From Ailanthus altissimus (Eukaryota > Streptophyta > Magnoliopsida > Sapindales > Simaroubaceae): a DNA stretch of 64,000 bases. The stretch is taken from assembly GCA_946807835.1 (NCBI GenBank), contig OX327690.1:16836501-16900500 (forward strand). Reading direction: 5' to 3'. This document shows, in pieces, positions 35,678-48,205 of the stretch. The position numbers and the translations under genes were made by a program. Under the pieces are notes generated by a model. It made no database searches, had not been told where the DNA came from, and saw nothing but the letters and a program-made list of their open reading frames with translations. Position 1 is the first letter of the stretch. Every line of letters starts with the position of its first letter.

Positions 35678-38600
35678 ACACTTCAATGCTCTTTGTTTGG
35701 ATTTTGAGTATATCTACTCAGTCTCTATACAACATATGCTATATCATGCCTAATATTATTCATCAAACACTTGAAATTACTAATTATTTGAGCATAATAG
35801 ATTTGATTATCACTATGCACAATATTCATAAAAAATTTAGTACAAACATCATAAGGTATTGCCACTGATTTACATGCAAAGTACCCAAACCTTTTCAAGA
35901 ATTTATCGATATAGTATTTTTAGAATAAGACGAGACCATTAGATGTTCTCTTTATCTCGGTCCCAAGAATAACATCCGTTTTTCCTAATTCTTTCATATC
36001 AAACTTAGTTAATAGATACTTCTTAGTCTCATCACTTCCATACTAAGACTAAAAATAAACATGTCATTCACATAGAGATATATGATGACCAAACTATTAA
36101 TATCAAAGTTTTTAAAACAGAGACATCCATCTAAATCATTAATCATAAAACTATTTACTACAAGAGTATTGTCAAATTTCTCATGTCATTATTTTGGTGC
36201 TTGTTTTAAGCCATATAATGATTTCACAAGTTTGCACACTTTATGATCTAAACTACCACTTACATAACCTTTCAGTCGCTCTATATAAATTTTTTCATTT
36301 AAATCTCCATTTAGAAAGACAGATTTAACCCATTTTATGAACGTGCAAATCATGAATTGCAACCAAAATTCTAATAGATGTAATTCTAGTTACAGGAGTA
36401 TAAGTATCAAAGTAATCTTAATCTTTCTTTAATGTGAGCCCTTGACAATCAATCTTGTCCTATATTTTTTAATTAAATCATCAACCTTTATCTTCTTTTT
36501 GAAGACTCATTTACAACCAATGAGATTGGTTTTAGAAGGTCAAATAATTTGCCACACATAATTACTCATGATGGAGTTGATTTTATCATTTACAGCCTCT
36601 CTCTATAAATGAGCATTATGAGAGAATGTAGCCTCTCTAAATATTTGAAGGTTCTCTTTCATTAAAAAGATATAAAAATAATTACCAAAATTTGTGGCTT
36701 TCTTTATTCTTTTACTTCTCCTTAAGGATTTCCTTATTCTTTAGCAAAATTTGTGACTAAAAAGTACTTTTAAATGAGTTGATAATTTTTTCAATTATGT
36801 TTTCTTAGGAAAAATAGTCTCAAAGAGCTCTGTATTTCTATGTTCTATTATATTATTTGCATCAAACAAGTCATTGGTATTTTCTAATACCAATAATCCA
36901 TATGCAACACTATTTTAAACATAATACATACAATCAACTATTTTTGGTCCTATTCTTTTTCTTTTAAGATCAAGAATTAAGATGTTAGTAAGACATCTCC
37001 ACATTTTGAGGTATATATTAGGCTCATGGTCTCTCTGTAATGCATAAGGTATCTTACCAGTTTTCTTGTATGCTATTCTATTTTATATGTGGCAAGTAGC
37101 AAGAATTGTTTCCCCCAACAAGTTCATAGATACTCCAAAATTTATCAACATGTAATTCATCATATCCTTTGGAGTTTTTATTTTTTTTTTAGCAACCCGT
37201 TTAATTTAGGAGAATATAGAGGTGTAACTTCATGTATAATTTCATTGTCCTCACAATAAGAATTAAAAATATTAGACACATTCTCTACCTCGATTAGTTT
37301 TTAATCTTTTGATTTTCTTCCTAAGTTGGTTTTCAACTTCTTGTTTATAGATTAAGAACTTATCAAATGAATTATCTTTATTTCTTAATAGAAATACCTT
37401 AGTATATCTTGAAAAATCGTCTACAAAAGTTATGTAATACTTTTTTCCACCTCTGTGGACTTTGCTTCTCTAAAAGTTATTAGTTTACAACTTTTCTTTA
37501 TGGACGTTGCTTATACACACATAACATCTATGAACATTTTCTAAATTCATATTAGAAAGTAAACAAATACTTTTCATTTGCTTTAAGTAAAGATAATTTA
37601 AGTGACCAAGTTTATCATGTCATTTATTAAAGGACTCAACAATATAAGGAGAAGTATTTTCATTATTTGTAATTGTATCAAGTACATTGAGTTTGAACAA
37701 ATTGTTAGAACAATATCTCTTTCCAACGAATATTCCACTCTTGGTCATTATAATTTTGTCCCCTTTAAATGAGATTTTTATATTGGCTTTACCAAGCATA
37801 AATATAGAAATGATATTATATCTAATATTAAGAATATGTAACACATTGTTCAATGTAAGAGTTTTCCCTGAGGTTAATTTGAGAAGAACTTTCCTTTTCC
37901 TACTACAGGTGCGGAATGAGAATCACTAAGATAAACTTGTTCTTCTCCTTCTTTTACTTAAACATAGTCATTGAATGAACTTTGATCATCACATATGTGT
38001 CTTATGACTCTAGAATCTATGACCCACTCTTTTTTATCATTAACAACTATATTCACTTGAAAAATCACAACAATAGCAATTACTTCACCTCCCTTGACCA
38101 CATTAGCATTGGGAGTTTTACTGTTTTTCTTTTTATTTCATTTTCTCTACTTACATTGATAAGCCAAATAACAACTTTTACCACAAATATAAGAATTACC
38201 TTTCTTCTTGAATAAAAATTTTGAATTCTTAAAATATAGTTTATTTGTGGATTTGAGATTCTTCTCCTTGGAGCAACATCATTTTCAACTAAAATGGCCT
38301 TAGAAATGATTTTCTTAGCCTTCTCACTAATTTCTCGTTGGCAATTCTTTTCTTTAATTCTAATATAAACAATAGGATCATCCAACTTTAAATGTTTTCT
38401 TTAGTGCTTGTTACTTTTTTTTTTTTGAGAATCTAATATATTTTTTTTATCAAGCAACTAACCACAAAAGACTTAGGAAGAATAATATCCTCAATTTTGA
38501 AATCATTGCAATTTTGAAATCATTGATTAACAAATGAAAATTATGAATTTGTGAGGTAACATCCTTTTTCAGACATTTTAATGTCTAGAAAATTAGCAAG

Positions 38601-38942
38601 CATCTTCTATAATATATATATTTTTTTAAGTTGCACACAAAATTCATGTGTATTTTTATATGAAGAGTAGACATCATATAACTCATTAAAAAGTGTGTTT
38701 AAAATAGTATTATAGTATACCTTGTTTGCCTGATTCTATTTTGAAAATTCTTCTGTTTAATTTTTTGTATTAGTATTTGGTGGAAGTTGTATGAGATACC
38801 CTCTCATGTTCATCACATCTAACGTATCTAATACTCTATCTTACCATCTTTTGAAGTGCTTCCCATCAAACGGTAAAATTTTAGTAAACTTAGACAATGA
38901 TTTGGCTACAACAAACAATGAAGAATCCAAAGTTGTGTCCAT
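35678..38942 (-). pseudogene. Copia F gag to reverse transcriptase relic
   Basis: Minus-strand copia polyprotein. An ATG at 38942 opens MDTTLDSSLFVVAKSLSKF and LPFDGKHFKRW (gag start). Gag continues to a zinc-knuckle remnant near 38140-38200 (YICGKSCYLAYQC), protease WVIDSRVIRHIC (about 37990-38035; the active-site Gly is Arg), integrase core with TFVDDFSRYTKVF- and VTPLYSPKLNG-like segments (about 37480-37180), and reverse transcriptase with YVND in place of YVDD (36063-36074) and KRFGYFACKSVAIPYDVCTK (about 35880). Frameshifts and stops throughout. ORFs 37620-37853 and 38080-38385 are open scraps of it. It continues at 6615 after the hAT. Confidence 0.88.
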
Positions 38943-39240
38943 CAGAAATAATGTTAAGATTGTTGAATAATTAATAAGAATGAGGATATAACTTTTAAAT
39001 GGTTTGTTAAGCTATGCTAGGCACTATCATTAAGACTAGTTCCACCCCCCACAAGATAATAATTTTGATGCAAATAAATTTGAATAGCATTATAATTCCC
39101 AAGATACAATAACAATTGAAAATTACAAGAATACACACTAAATGCAATTTTCTTTGGATAATAAATAAAGACTTTTGATGATGAAGTATGCAAATTAGAC
39201 AACAAGAATGCACACTCAATGTCAGTTTGTAACTTTTTTT
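38943..39240 (-). other. Probable 5' leader of copia F
   Basis: Lies just upstream of F's gag start on the minus strand. No primer site or LTR edge could be recognised. The 60-70 codon minus ORFs at 39007-39219 are not supported. Confidence 0.35.
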
Positions 39241-42042
39241 TGTTTCACATTTCCTTAATCCCTTATATCTTACTTTGTTTATTTTGAAATATTCTTTTAA
39301 TATCCAACAACTATCCCTTTAAGATTGGCATGTATATTGCTAAGTTGTATTGAACATATTGTCACGTTTGTATCTAATTTAGATTATGTTTAGTTATTAT
39401 TCGTATCAAATTAAATTGATTCATCCTTTTAACTATGATGAAAAAAAGACTTTCAAAAAAGAAAAGAAAGTACAATAACAAATTATGTATAAGCACTTAA
39501 AATTGTTAAATGTATTCATTAGCTCTCTTTTTTTCGTTTTGATGTATGAATGAGCAAATTCTAGTAGTGAGTTTACTTGGTTAATAAAATTTGTATACCA
39601 CATTATTAACATTTGTCTTATTATTATTAATACCTTTCTTTTTTGGAAGTCTATTATTTTTATTTTTTGATGATTTTTCTGGACGTCTATTATTAAGAGA
39701 ACTTTAAGAAATTCAAATATTTTTCTTTACAAAGTGAATCTCCAATACTATATATACAAATTCATCAATATAACCTGACAATATAATATGATTTAATGAG
39801 TGAAATAATATTATTACCATATCTTTATTTTTATTAGCGTTCACTTTTTTTATTTAGCTTATCTAAACATATATTGTTATAGTCGGTTGTATGATGAGTT
39901 TCTATAGCTAGTTTTATGTGTAGTACTACCATTTCCAATTTTCTATTTGTTTTCCTTTTTTATATGATTTCTTATTTAATTGAATCAAATAAGGAATATA
40001 ATCCAATTTATAACCTTTCTTACTTTTTTCCTTTGGTGATTTCTTATCTAATTGAGTCAAATTAGGAACATAATATAACTTATAACTTCTTTTTTTATAT
40101 ATTTCTTATCTAAATTAGTCAAATTAGGAACATAATATAATTTATAACTTCTTTTTACATATTTCTTACCAAAATTTAGTCAAATTAGGAACATCATCTA
40201 TTATAATTTACATGGCTAGATCTCTTACCTTTCACGACCATGAGATTTGTGTTAATATTTCCATTTATTTTCTCTTGAGATTTTCATTCCCTTTTAAACA
40301 ATTTTTTTTCAATGTATGAATATGTTTCTTTTTTTCCTTAAAAAAGTATAATTATTTACTGAAGAATTAGATTTTATATATGAACTAGAGATATTTTGGT
40401 TTATATTTTTTAATAAAAATTTAATGTGTAAAATAATTGTTGACTTTTTTTTTGTTTTGTCGTTAGGGGTATTAATTCTATAACATTTATCAATATGCAT
40501 GAAATGCAACACAATTTGGTAATTTCATTAATGAAAGATTTTCCATAATTGGGACAAAAAAAAAAGTGACACTGCACTTACATAATTTGTATCCCAGTTG
40601 TAAAATAACATTTACTGTAATATAACTAACACATTAAGAATACCACGTCCCATGTCTTATCTTTAAAATATATTTCTCAAATGAGTTGGCATGTCGTAGG
40701 TCATTATCAAGCAGACAATAATCTATTGTACTATTCAACCATCTCTATGAATGTCATGTTATTTGTGATGCACTTTTTGGATAAATTTTGAGACGTGGAA
40801 GTATTATTTATGAGTAATACTACATTTACATGCCAATTAATTTGGCATATGACTTAGTATCTATTGATGGGTTTTAAGTAATTATATATTAATGAGAAAT
40901 CAACAAAATTAGTAAGTACCTCACACAAGATAGTTATTTTTAGATGTCACAATAATTGGGATATAAAATTATATCTCAACTTTATAAGTGAGATATTAAT
41001 AAATAAAATATGTAAAAACTGTGCTACTGTCTTTAAATAAAGTGTTTATTAGGAAAAAATTTATCTAATAAAATTAGTGCAAAAACTAGATTATTTTACT
41101 CATAATTACATATGTAGAATTAAAAATTTATTTATATTCTTTATTTGTTAAACTTGAATTAATTTTTTTTTCCAATTATCAAACTCACGCGTGTAGACAC
41201 ATTGATCTCTCTAAACTATGTTATAGAGATTGAAAAAATAATGAGTAAACTAATTCTATTTTTTTTAAACATAAAATACATTAAAAAATTATTCATTTTA
41301 CTACTTCTTATCTCCCCTTATACAGACAACACTTTTAGGAATTTAAAGTTTGATTACAATTTAAATTAATAGAGGGATGGAAAGACTTATAGGCTTACTA
41401 ATTTCAATTTAGAAGACCTAGTCCAAAATAATTTCACGACCCACTAGATCTTCTAAGTTAGCCCAAACTATTCCTCTAAAAACTAAAAGTTCTTATTTAG
41501 TAACTCATGAAAAAAATGAATAAAGTCTACTTTAATTAATAACTCTTTTAATTAAATTAGACTTGGTCTTAAATTAATAATAATACTTAATTGATCCTCT
41601 ATTTGATGTCTGTAATTAAATATAGGTCATAAAAAATATCTTACCTCTTTAATTATTAATTTATCCTTAAGTCATTGAACTAATGACTATTTTTTAATAT
41701 GTATATGTTTATAAATAAATATCATTGTTCAATAAATAATATATTGAATAATCTATAGTTACATATTTAAATGATCAAGTACTGTAAAAAACTTAGGTGA
41801 ATATAACTAAACATAAATTCTATCTTTCAAGTATATATTCTTATGATTCATAAAATTGCATCTTTAAGCCAACAAGGTTTTAATAGCTTAAACAAATCGC
41901 ACTTCGTGATAACTCAGAAGAAACAACTCATGAATGCAAGTTCATTGTCTACTTAGAATTAAGGTCTATCAAGGTTACTAAAGTTTTATGAATTAAGATC
42001 AATAACATTTAGTTAATTAGATAAATATTCACATTCGTATAG
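39241..42042. other. AT-rich intergenic DNA, no gene recognised
   Basis: Stops in all frames and long T/A runs. Apart from the tandem repeat at 39965-40215 I see no TIRs, LTR ends or coding motifs. It may be old decayed repeats or true intergenic sequence and is the largest unassigned block in the window. Confidence 0.5.
39965..40215. repeat. Tandem repeat, about 60-67 bp, about 4 copies
   Basis: Units with ATTTCTTATCTAATTGAGTC then AAATTAGGAACATAATATAA and TTATAACTTCTTTTT recur at about 39965, 40038, 40098 and 40160. The middle two are the most alike. Confidence 0.85.
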
Positions 42043-44180
42043 TGTTGAAATTTGTGCTCACGTATCATCTCATTGTTGTATGAATATTTTATTTTATAAT
42101 ATTTATACAGTACATTATTTGTTAAATTGCTAATTACAATTATTAAATGGTTCAATGCTTGTGACGTTACAGATATTATATGATCTGAAGGAGTTCAGAT
42201 TTGGTCTAAAGAAGTTTAGATCAATGCCAAGAGTTAGCATCACTGAAAACTATAAATGCTAAAGAGTTAGCATGTTATATTAATCAGTGAAGTCTAAGAG
42301 TTAGAATCTTGTCTGTAACGGTACAAAGACCTGAGAATACATTAGTAATAACATAGTTGCAAGAGTTGCAATAGGTGCTAAGAATGTTATTATATAAGTC
42401 TATTATCAAATTATATGTTCATAGTCTTAATTCACCGAGGCAGGTCTATTAGTGGAATTATTTTACATAGACCAGTGTATACTATACCTAGATGGTCCAG
42501 ATGATTGTTCTTAACTGACAATAGACTTACTGGAAGTTCGTATAGCATACATATGTTTAGTAAGAATTGAATACTGAACAGACTCAACGAGGACCTCAAT
42601 AGACATCCCATGAAGCCATCAATAGCAGGTCCTCTCGAGTTAAGTAGTAGACGTGGTCCTTTGACCTAAATACTACGGTGGTCCTTTCAAAGACTGTATC
42701 TGAAAGTTTTATGGCCATAAGCAACAAACCTAAGAAAGAGTTTTCCATGGGGTTAAACAATATTATAAAAGTGTTTGCATATATTGTTTATTAAGATATG
42801 TGTCTGAAGATAAGTTCACGGATGAGCACACAAAGATTTGACGGTAGTGATCTATATCCCTACTCTTCCAAGATGTGATTGGCAGAAGGATTATACGTAT
42901 GCGCTATGACCTCAACTTATATGGTCTACTGCACTAATTTGTAATATCCGTGATATGTGCATGGGGCATTGATCTCAGACTCACAGAATAATTCTGTTTG
43001 ACAAATCGAAAGTAGACCTAGAGAGTCCCGCAATATGAAGTGTACTTGTTGTGCACTGGATAGCGTACCGAATTGAATAGTTCGATCCATAAAATTTCAG
43101 CAAACCAAATATTTACTTCAGTTTTCCTCTAATCGTGCACGTGTCAAGACTTAAGAGTTAAGTACATCAATTAGTTAACAATTAGTTGTTGACCAATGGG
43201 ATATTGACACATGGCACATTATGGACCAATTATTGTTTGATTTGAAAATTATCAAAATGACCTTATTTGTTGGACAAATAATATCATTATTTTATTCATT
43301 AAAATATTTATTAAATAAAATAATAATAATAGTATATGATATTATTATTTAAATTAAAGTCAAACAATTCATTTTTTTTAATTTAAATTGGCATATGTTT
43401 CTACTATGATTTAATATGATTAAATTATTTGTTTAATATTAATTAAATTATATAATAAGTATAAATGGGTGGCATTTGTTAATGGTAGGCCTTAAAATAT
43501 TTCTTAATAATGAGAAAGTATTTTCTCATTTAGCCTAAATTTAGGCCAAGTTCATTTAAATGATTTTCCATTTTGTTTTGTTTTCATTTTGTTTATTGTA
43601 AACAATAATAAACAAAATACTAATGGAAAACATTAACCTAGATAATGAATTCCATTAGGTGAGAAAATGAAAAAAATAATAAACAAATGAAAGAGCAATA
43701 TGTTGCTCAATTGATTATGTAAAAATTAGGCTAAGGGATTGGTGTGAATTTGAAAGGCTAAGTGTTAGAAAATTCTCTCAAGTGTTGAAGAAAAAAAACA
43801 CATTCTCTTCATTTTTCTCTTCTATTTTGCTCACCTATACTACAAGGTAGAAATAAGGATTCAAGAGTTGAATTCTTTGCTAGAAAAACTGATATTCTAG
43901 CTTCCTCAAGCCCACCATGTTGAGGAACTAGAATTATGAATGGGCTGCTTCAAGGTAAGTACTCCGGTTCGACCATATACCAAATGCTTAACAAGGTACT
44001 ATTTCTCAATCTTGAAGTATTTTACATTTATGAGATAACATGTAAAAGTTCATTGTGTTTATCATTGAGTAATTTATATTTCGTTTATCTGCTATGCATG
44101 TATATATTTGATACGTATGCTATATTTGAATGATAGACACAAACCCACATACATGCACCCTAGGTTTAAAATCACTCACA
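42043..44180 (+). repeat. Copia E 5' LTR (2138 bp)
   Basis: TGTTGAAATTTGTGCTCACG ... ATCACTCACA, colinear with the LTRs of K, A and B (same GACTTAAGAGTTAAG and CACATGGCACAT-type words). The left flank is TATAG; no matching right copy because the element is truncated. Confidence 0.85.
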
Positions 44181-44183
44181 AGA

Positions 44184-44195
44184 TGGTATCAGAGT
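44184..44195 (+). other. Copia E primer-binding site
   Basis: TGGTATCAGAGT, one base off the initiator-Met site. Confidence 0.9.
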
Positions 44196-45301
44196 AATTT
44201 TGAGTTGATATTGAGTTTTTTGAGTGTAAAATTGTTATTGGTGATGTTCTAGTGCTCAAAAGGTGCATTTCAAGTTGTTGAAATGGGTATACTGAAGGTG
44301 GGGAGCACTGGAGCACTGTGGCCATAAGTACTCAACGCTGAGGCATTAGAAATTTTTGTTCCAGCGCCCTAGGGCTGGGTAGCTAGTGCCGCAGCGCTAA
44401 GGCCTCAAGGCCCTAGAGCTACAGCGCCAGCTGCTGGGTGCCCTAACACTAAGAAGATGGGCACCAAAGCACCGATTCTAAAATTTGTGCTACAGCACCA
44501 GGTACTGAGTGCTGCAGCACTAACGGGCCTCCAAGCCCTGGAACTGCAGCACTGACGGGCCTTCAAGCCCTGGAACTGTAGCACTAGCTATTAAGCATCG
44601 CAACGCCAGAAGTTGGGCGTTGTGTCGCCAAGGGCTATGCCCTCCTCCCCCGGTGCTACCATACAGTGAACCCAGCACTGCGGTGCCGATGATACTCACT
44701 ATAATTATATTTTAAATTATTTAAAATATTATTTTAATCATGTGTAAGTTTATGAGATACAATTATAAGAGTTATTAGATTGTATTATAAACCGAGATCA
44801 TTTTTGTTTCTGTGTTGGTAAACACAATGGGAGCCATACTGGTGGGGATTAGTTTTGCTTACACAGAAATTAATGATTGATTGAGAATTACCTCCTTATG
44901 AGATGGGGGTTAAGTCTTTGTGATACTAAAAAAAACAGGTAAAACATTCTCTTTTAATCAGATTGAACAATAATACATTATGAGATAATGTTTTATTATT
45001 AATCTGTCTTGTCAATACAGTGTTAACTGTATTATATTGGTCTTTCCCAAGATTGCTACAGTGTGAGAGATTTGGTCGGTATGATTTAGACTATACCGGT
45101 TAAACATGAGATGTGGCAAATATATGCGAAAGTATTGCCTTAGATCGCTACAGTGTGCGGATAATATCGGTAACATATATTTGATCATTGATAAGTTAAT
45201 CTGAAATACACTTACCCTAGATCGCTACAGTGTGTGGATAAGGTGTATTTAGGATCAAGACTAGTGTTGCATGAGATGCAATTGACAAGAGTTGTATCCA
45301 T
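44196..45301 (+). other. Copia E leader with GC-rich repeat block
   Basis: At 44280-44700 are many CAGCGC/GCAGCACT/GCGCCA-like words, including a near-perfect 31-33-bp duplication around 44523-44590 (GGGCCTCCAAGCCCTGGAAC). Three copies of the ATCGCTACAGTGTG-type motif follow at about 45047, 45138 and 45226. Confidence 0.75.
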
Positions 45302-45803
45302 CTAAACTAAAACAAATTAACCAAGAATAACTTTATGAACTGGAAAAGGAACTTAGATATTGTACTCATAGCTGAGAACCATAAATATGCCTTAACTAAT
45401 AAATGTCCTCCAAAACCTAATGAAAATACACTCCAAGATAAAATAAGTGCTTATAATAGTCACTTGACTAAATGCTCATCTTTCTCTTTTAGTTTCAATC
45501 CTTAAAAAAATAGTAGTAAGAAGAAGAAGAACAAGCTAAAGAAAGCATCTAATTCAAGATCTATGCAAATTCACAAAAAAGAAGTAAGGCACAAAGGAAA
45601 ATGTTTCCATGTAGCATTCACCTTTTGGTAATATTCTTTTCATTGAGATATATTTAGTGGTTGACTCTACAGATTCTTAGATACTAGACTGTAGAGCTAC
45701 AAATTATATTTATAACTCATTGTAAGAGTTCTAGGAAACCAAATCACTCAATGAAAGAGAGATTAGTCTGAGGCTAAGAAATAGCGCAACTATTGCAGCG
45801 AAG
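45302..45803 (+). pseudogene. Copia C gag and protease relic
   Basis: The frame opens with LTKNNFMNWKRNLDIVL and AENHKYAL, the usual copia gag start. A K-rich stretch and a broken zinc knuckle (GKCFH) follow, then a protease remnant in which the expected W-x-LDSGAT appears as RFLDTRL*SYK (about 45675-45705). It stops at the chromovirus solo LTR. Confidence 0.8.
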
Positions 45804-46296
45804 TATCACGTCCCAAATGTTCTCAAGCATTTCCTCGAACACTTGGTGCACGACAAGGCCTCCTAAAGGCTATGTGGACTGCTGGAATAGTTTACAGACC
45901 GAAGCTTCTAAAAGACTCATTGACATGGATGAAGATTCAGGCCAAGCCCGCGACTTATTAAGGTTGTTAACCCTAATTTGAAAAGGAAATATTCTATAAC
46001 ATATGTGATGGCATCTAGGAATATTCTATGGCATATTATTTCATCTTGTATGTATACCAATAGATCGTTTAGATCTCAGCTGTCAATTGTATAGGGTTGT
46101 TAGTATATAAAAGAGAGACCCTCGGTTGTACAAAGAACACAACACAACAATCTCCTAGCTTATTTCTCTTCAGAAATATAGAGAGCTTTTTCTCAAACAG
46201 CTTGTCCGCATGTTTCTTCTTTTCTTTATGTGGTTTTCTAGGCTGCTTAGTGCGCAACGCGTCTAAGGCTGTACAGTTCTCAAAAGATCTGTGACA
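45804..46296 (+). mobile_element. Chromovirus solo LTR (493 bp) in copia C
   Basis: Full-length match to the chromovirus LTR of the left nest: starts TATCACGTCCCAAATGTTC (CpG-decayed TGTCACGCCCC), ends TCTGTGACA, TATA box TATATAAAAG near 46104. The host copia C reads GCAGCGAAG on the left and GCAGTAGG on the right, so the insertion point is precise. The flanking duplication (CGAAG / about ACAAG) has decayed. ORFs 45793-45981, 46069-46299 and 46097-46294 lie in it and are not genes. Confidence 0.9.
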
Positions 46297-48200
46297 CAAG
46301 GCAGTAGGAGTTGTTCAACTTTATTTTGATAATTTTAGGACTTTAGTATTCAAGGATTATTTGTTAGTGCCAGAACTCAAATGCAATTAGTTGTTTGAGT
46401 AAAAATGGTTACTTTGTTATCTTTGACTCAACTATGGTGATCAAAAGAAATAAGTCGTTTATATGTTTTGATATACTAGTTAATAATCTATACTGCATAT
46501 ATCATGAAATCAACTCACGGCATGATACAAAATTGAATAATGAATCTAATCACCATAAGAGGATTATAATTTCTTCCACCAATCAAACTTATCTTTGGCA
46601 TCTAATTCTTGGTCACATTAGTTTAGATAGGATTTAAAGACTAGTCAAAGATGAACCTTTGAGTTCATTAAAGATTGAACTATTACCAGTCTGTAAATTC
46701 TATATAGAAGGTAAAATGATCAGAAGATCCTTTTAATACGAAAGGAATAGAGCCATTGAAATGTTAGAATTAGTGCACTTTGACATGTATGGACCCCTAA
46801 ACACATAATTTAGATGAGGTTATAAATATTTCATCACTTTTATTGATGATTATTCTAGATTCAGTTATGTGTACCTAATACCCTATAAGTCTAAGGCATT
46901 TGATAAATTCAAGGCATTTGAAGCAAAAGTGAAAAGGCAATTAGAAAAATAAATAAAGGCACTTCGATCTGAGCGAGGTAGCGAATACCTTTATAGTGAG
47001 TTCAGAACCTATTTTTTTAACAATAGGATGTTATCCTAGTTGACTACATTATGCTCACTTCAGCTAAATAGTGTAACAGAAAGGAAAAATAGAACTCTTC
47101 CTAACTTAATTCCATTTATGTTAATCCTTAAAATACCTCTAGAAATATGGATAAAGTGTAAACCAATTTTATGTCATATATCTATATCTATATATATATA
47201 TAGTTGTCCAGTATATGTGCTAAAAGGAAAGATAGACAAGATGGAATATAAGTAAGAAGTTTGTCTGCTTATTGGATATCCTAAAGGATCAAGAGGGAGT
47301 ATTTTCTATAGTTATCAAGATAAAAAAGTATTAGTAAGCATCAATGGAATTTTTCTTAAAGAAGACTATATGAAAGATTTTAAACCTAGGAGTAAGATAG
47401 TTAATGATGGGTTATCTGTAAACTTCAATATTGTGCTTAAAAGGGTTAATGAGTTAATTCCTAATCTAAATCATGATAACCTACCAAAGCAAGTTATAGA
47501 GCAACAACCACCAGTACTTCATCATAGTGGGAGGATTATTAGATGTTCGACTTGGTATATGTTAATTGGAGAATTTTTTAAGGTAGTCTCTAATAAGCAT
47601 AAACTAGATCCAACTAGCTATGATGAAGCAATGATTAATAAAGATGTAGACCATTGGTATAAAAGCTATGAATCAGATATATATTCCAAGTACTCTAATA
47701 AAGTCTGGGAACTTGTAAAAAAAACGTAAAGGGATAAAACTCATAGGGTGTAAATGGATCTACAAGAAAAAGATAAGGGTAGATGGAAAGGTGAAAATCT
47801 TCAAACTTACGCTTGTTGCAAAAGGGTTCACTTAGAAAAAGGATATTAATTATGAGGAGACTTTTCACTGGTAACCATGCTTAAGTCTATTAGAATTCGC
47901 TTATCTATAGTAGTAAATCTTGATTATGAGATTTAGAAAATGGATTTCAAGACTACCTTTATTAATAGCAGTTTTGAAGAAAGTATCTATATGATACAAT
48001 CAGATAGTTTTATAGCTACAAGCCAAAAGCATATGGTTGGTAAATTGTAAAAATCTATTTATAGGCTTAAATGAGCATCTAGACCTTGGAACATTAGATT
48101 TGATCAAGTAATCAAATCATTTGGTTTTGATAAAAATTCTAATGATTCTTGTGTTTAAAAGCCTATAAGTAAATGATATACTACTTATTGAGAATGATAT
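46297..48200 (+). pseudogene. Copia C integrase and reverse transcriptase relic
   Basis: Open 80-codon stretch 46395-46637 (pre-integrase, ending YLWHLILGHISLDRI with both finger histidines), PVCKFYIEGKM finger remnant (second Cys changed), integrase core with YFITFIDDYSRFSYVYLIPY, LRSERGSEY and SVTERKNRTL. A 119-codon open part (47370-47729) links to reverse transcriptase with CKWIYKKKIRVDGKV and IYRLK*ASR. An SR/AT-type insertion (TATATATATA, 47190) and several stops break it. K is inserted at 48206. Confidence 0.85.
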
Positions 48201-48205
48201 AGAAG
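48201..48205. repeat. K target-site duplication, left copy (AGAAG)
   Basis: Identical to 57813-57817. Confidence 0.95.

Larger units (their letters stand above)
2700..39240 (-). mobile_element. Copia relic F, outermost element of the left nest
   Basis: Ty1/copia retrotransposon read on the minus strand, in pieces: gag to reverse transcriptase (35678-38942), RNase H (6278-6615) and C-terminus (3030-3207). The pieces join in the correct copia order when the hAT (6624-35669) and element H (3213-6272) are removed with one TSD copy each. The RT/RNase H frame reads through the hAT excision point. LTRs and primer site were not found, so the outer limits are approximate. It is the most decayed layer and the target of the others, so it must be oldest. 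Confidence 0.75.
42043..45301 (+). mobile_element. Long-LTR copia E, truncated after its leader
   Basis: A complete 5' LTR, primer site and about 1.1 kb of leader, then an abrupt switch at about 45301 to gag of an unrelated copia (C). The leader matches K's up to ATTGACAAGAGTTGT and then breaks. No 3' LTR of E was found downstream, so a deletion fused E to C. Confidence 0.8.

Noticed and set aside
35464..35868. 134-codon plus-strand ORF
   Set aside because: It crosses the hAT edge and TSD into copia F antisense, so it cannot be an ancestral gene.
40790..40860. Possible MITE end (hairpin-like GTATTATTTATGAGTAATAC)
   Set aside because: No matching inverted end or TSD was found downstream.
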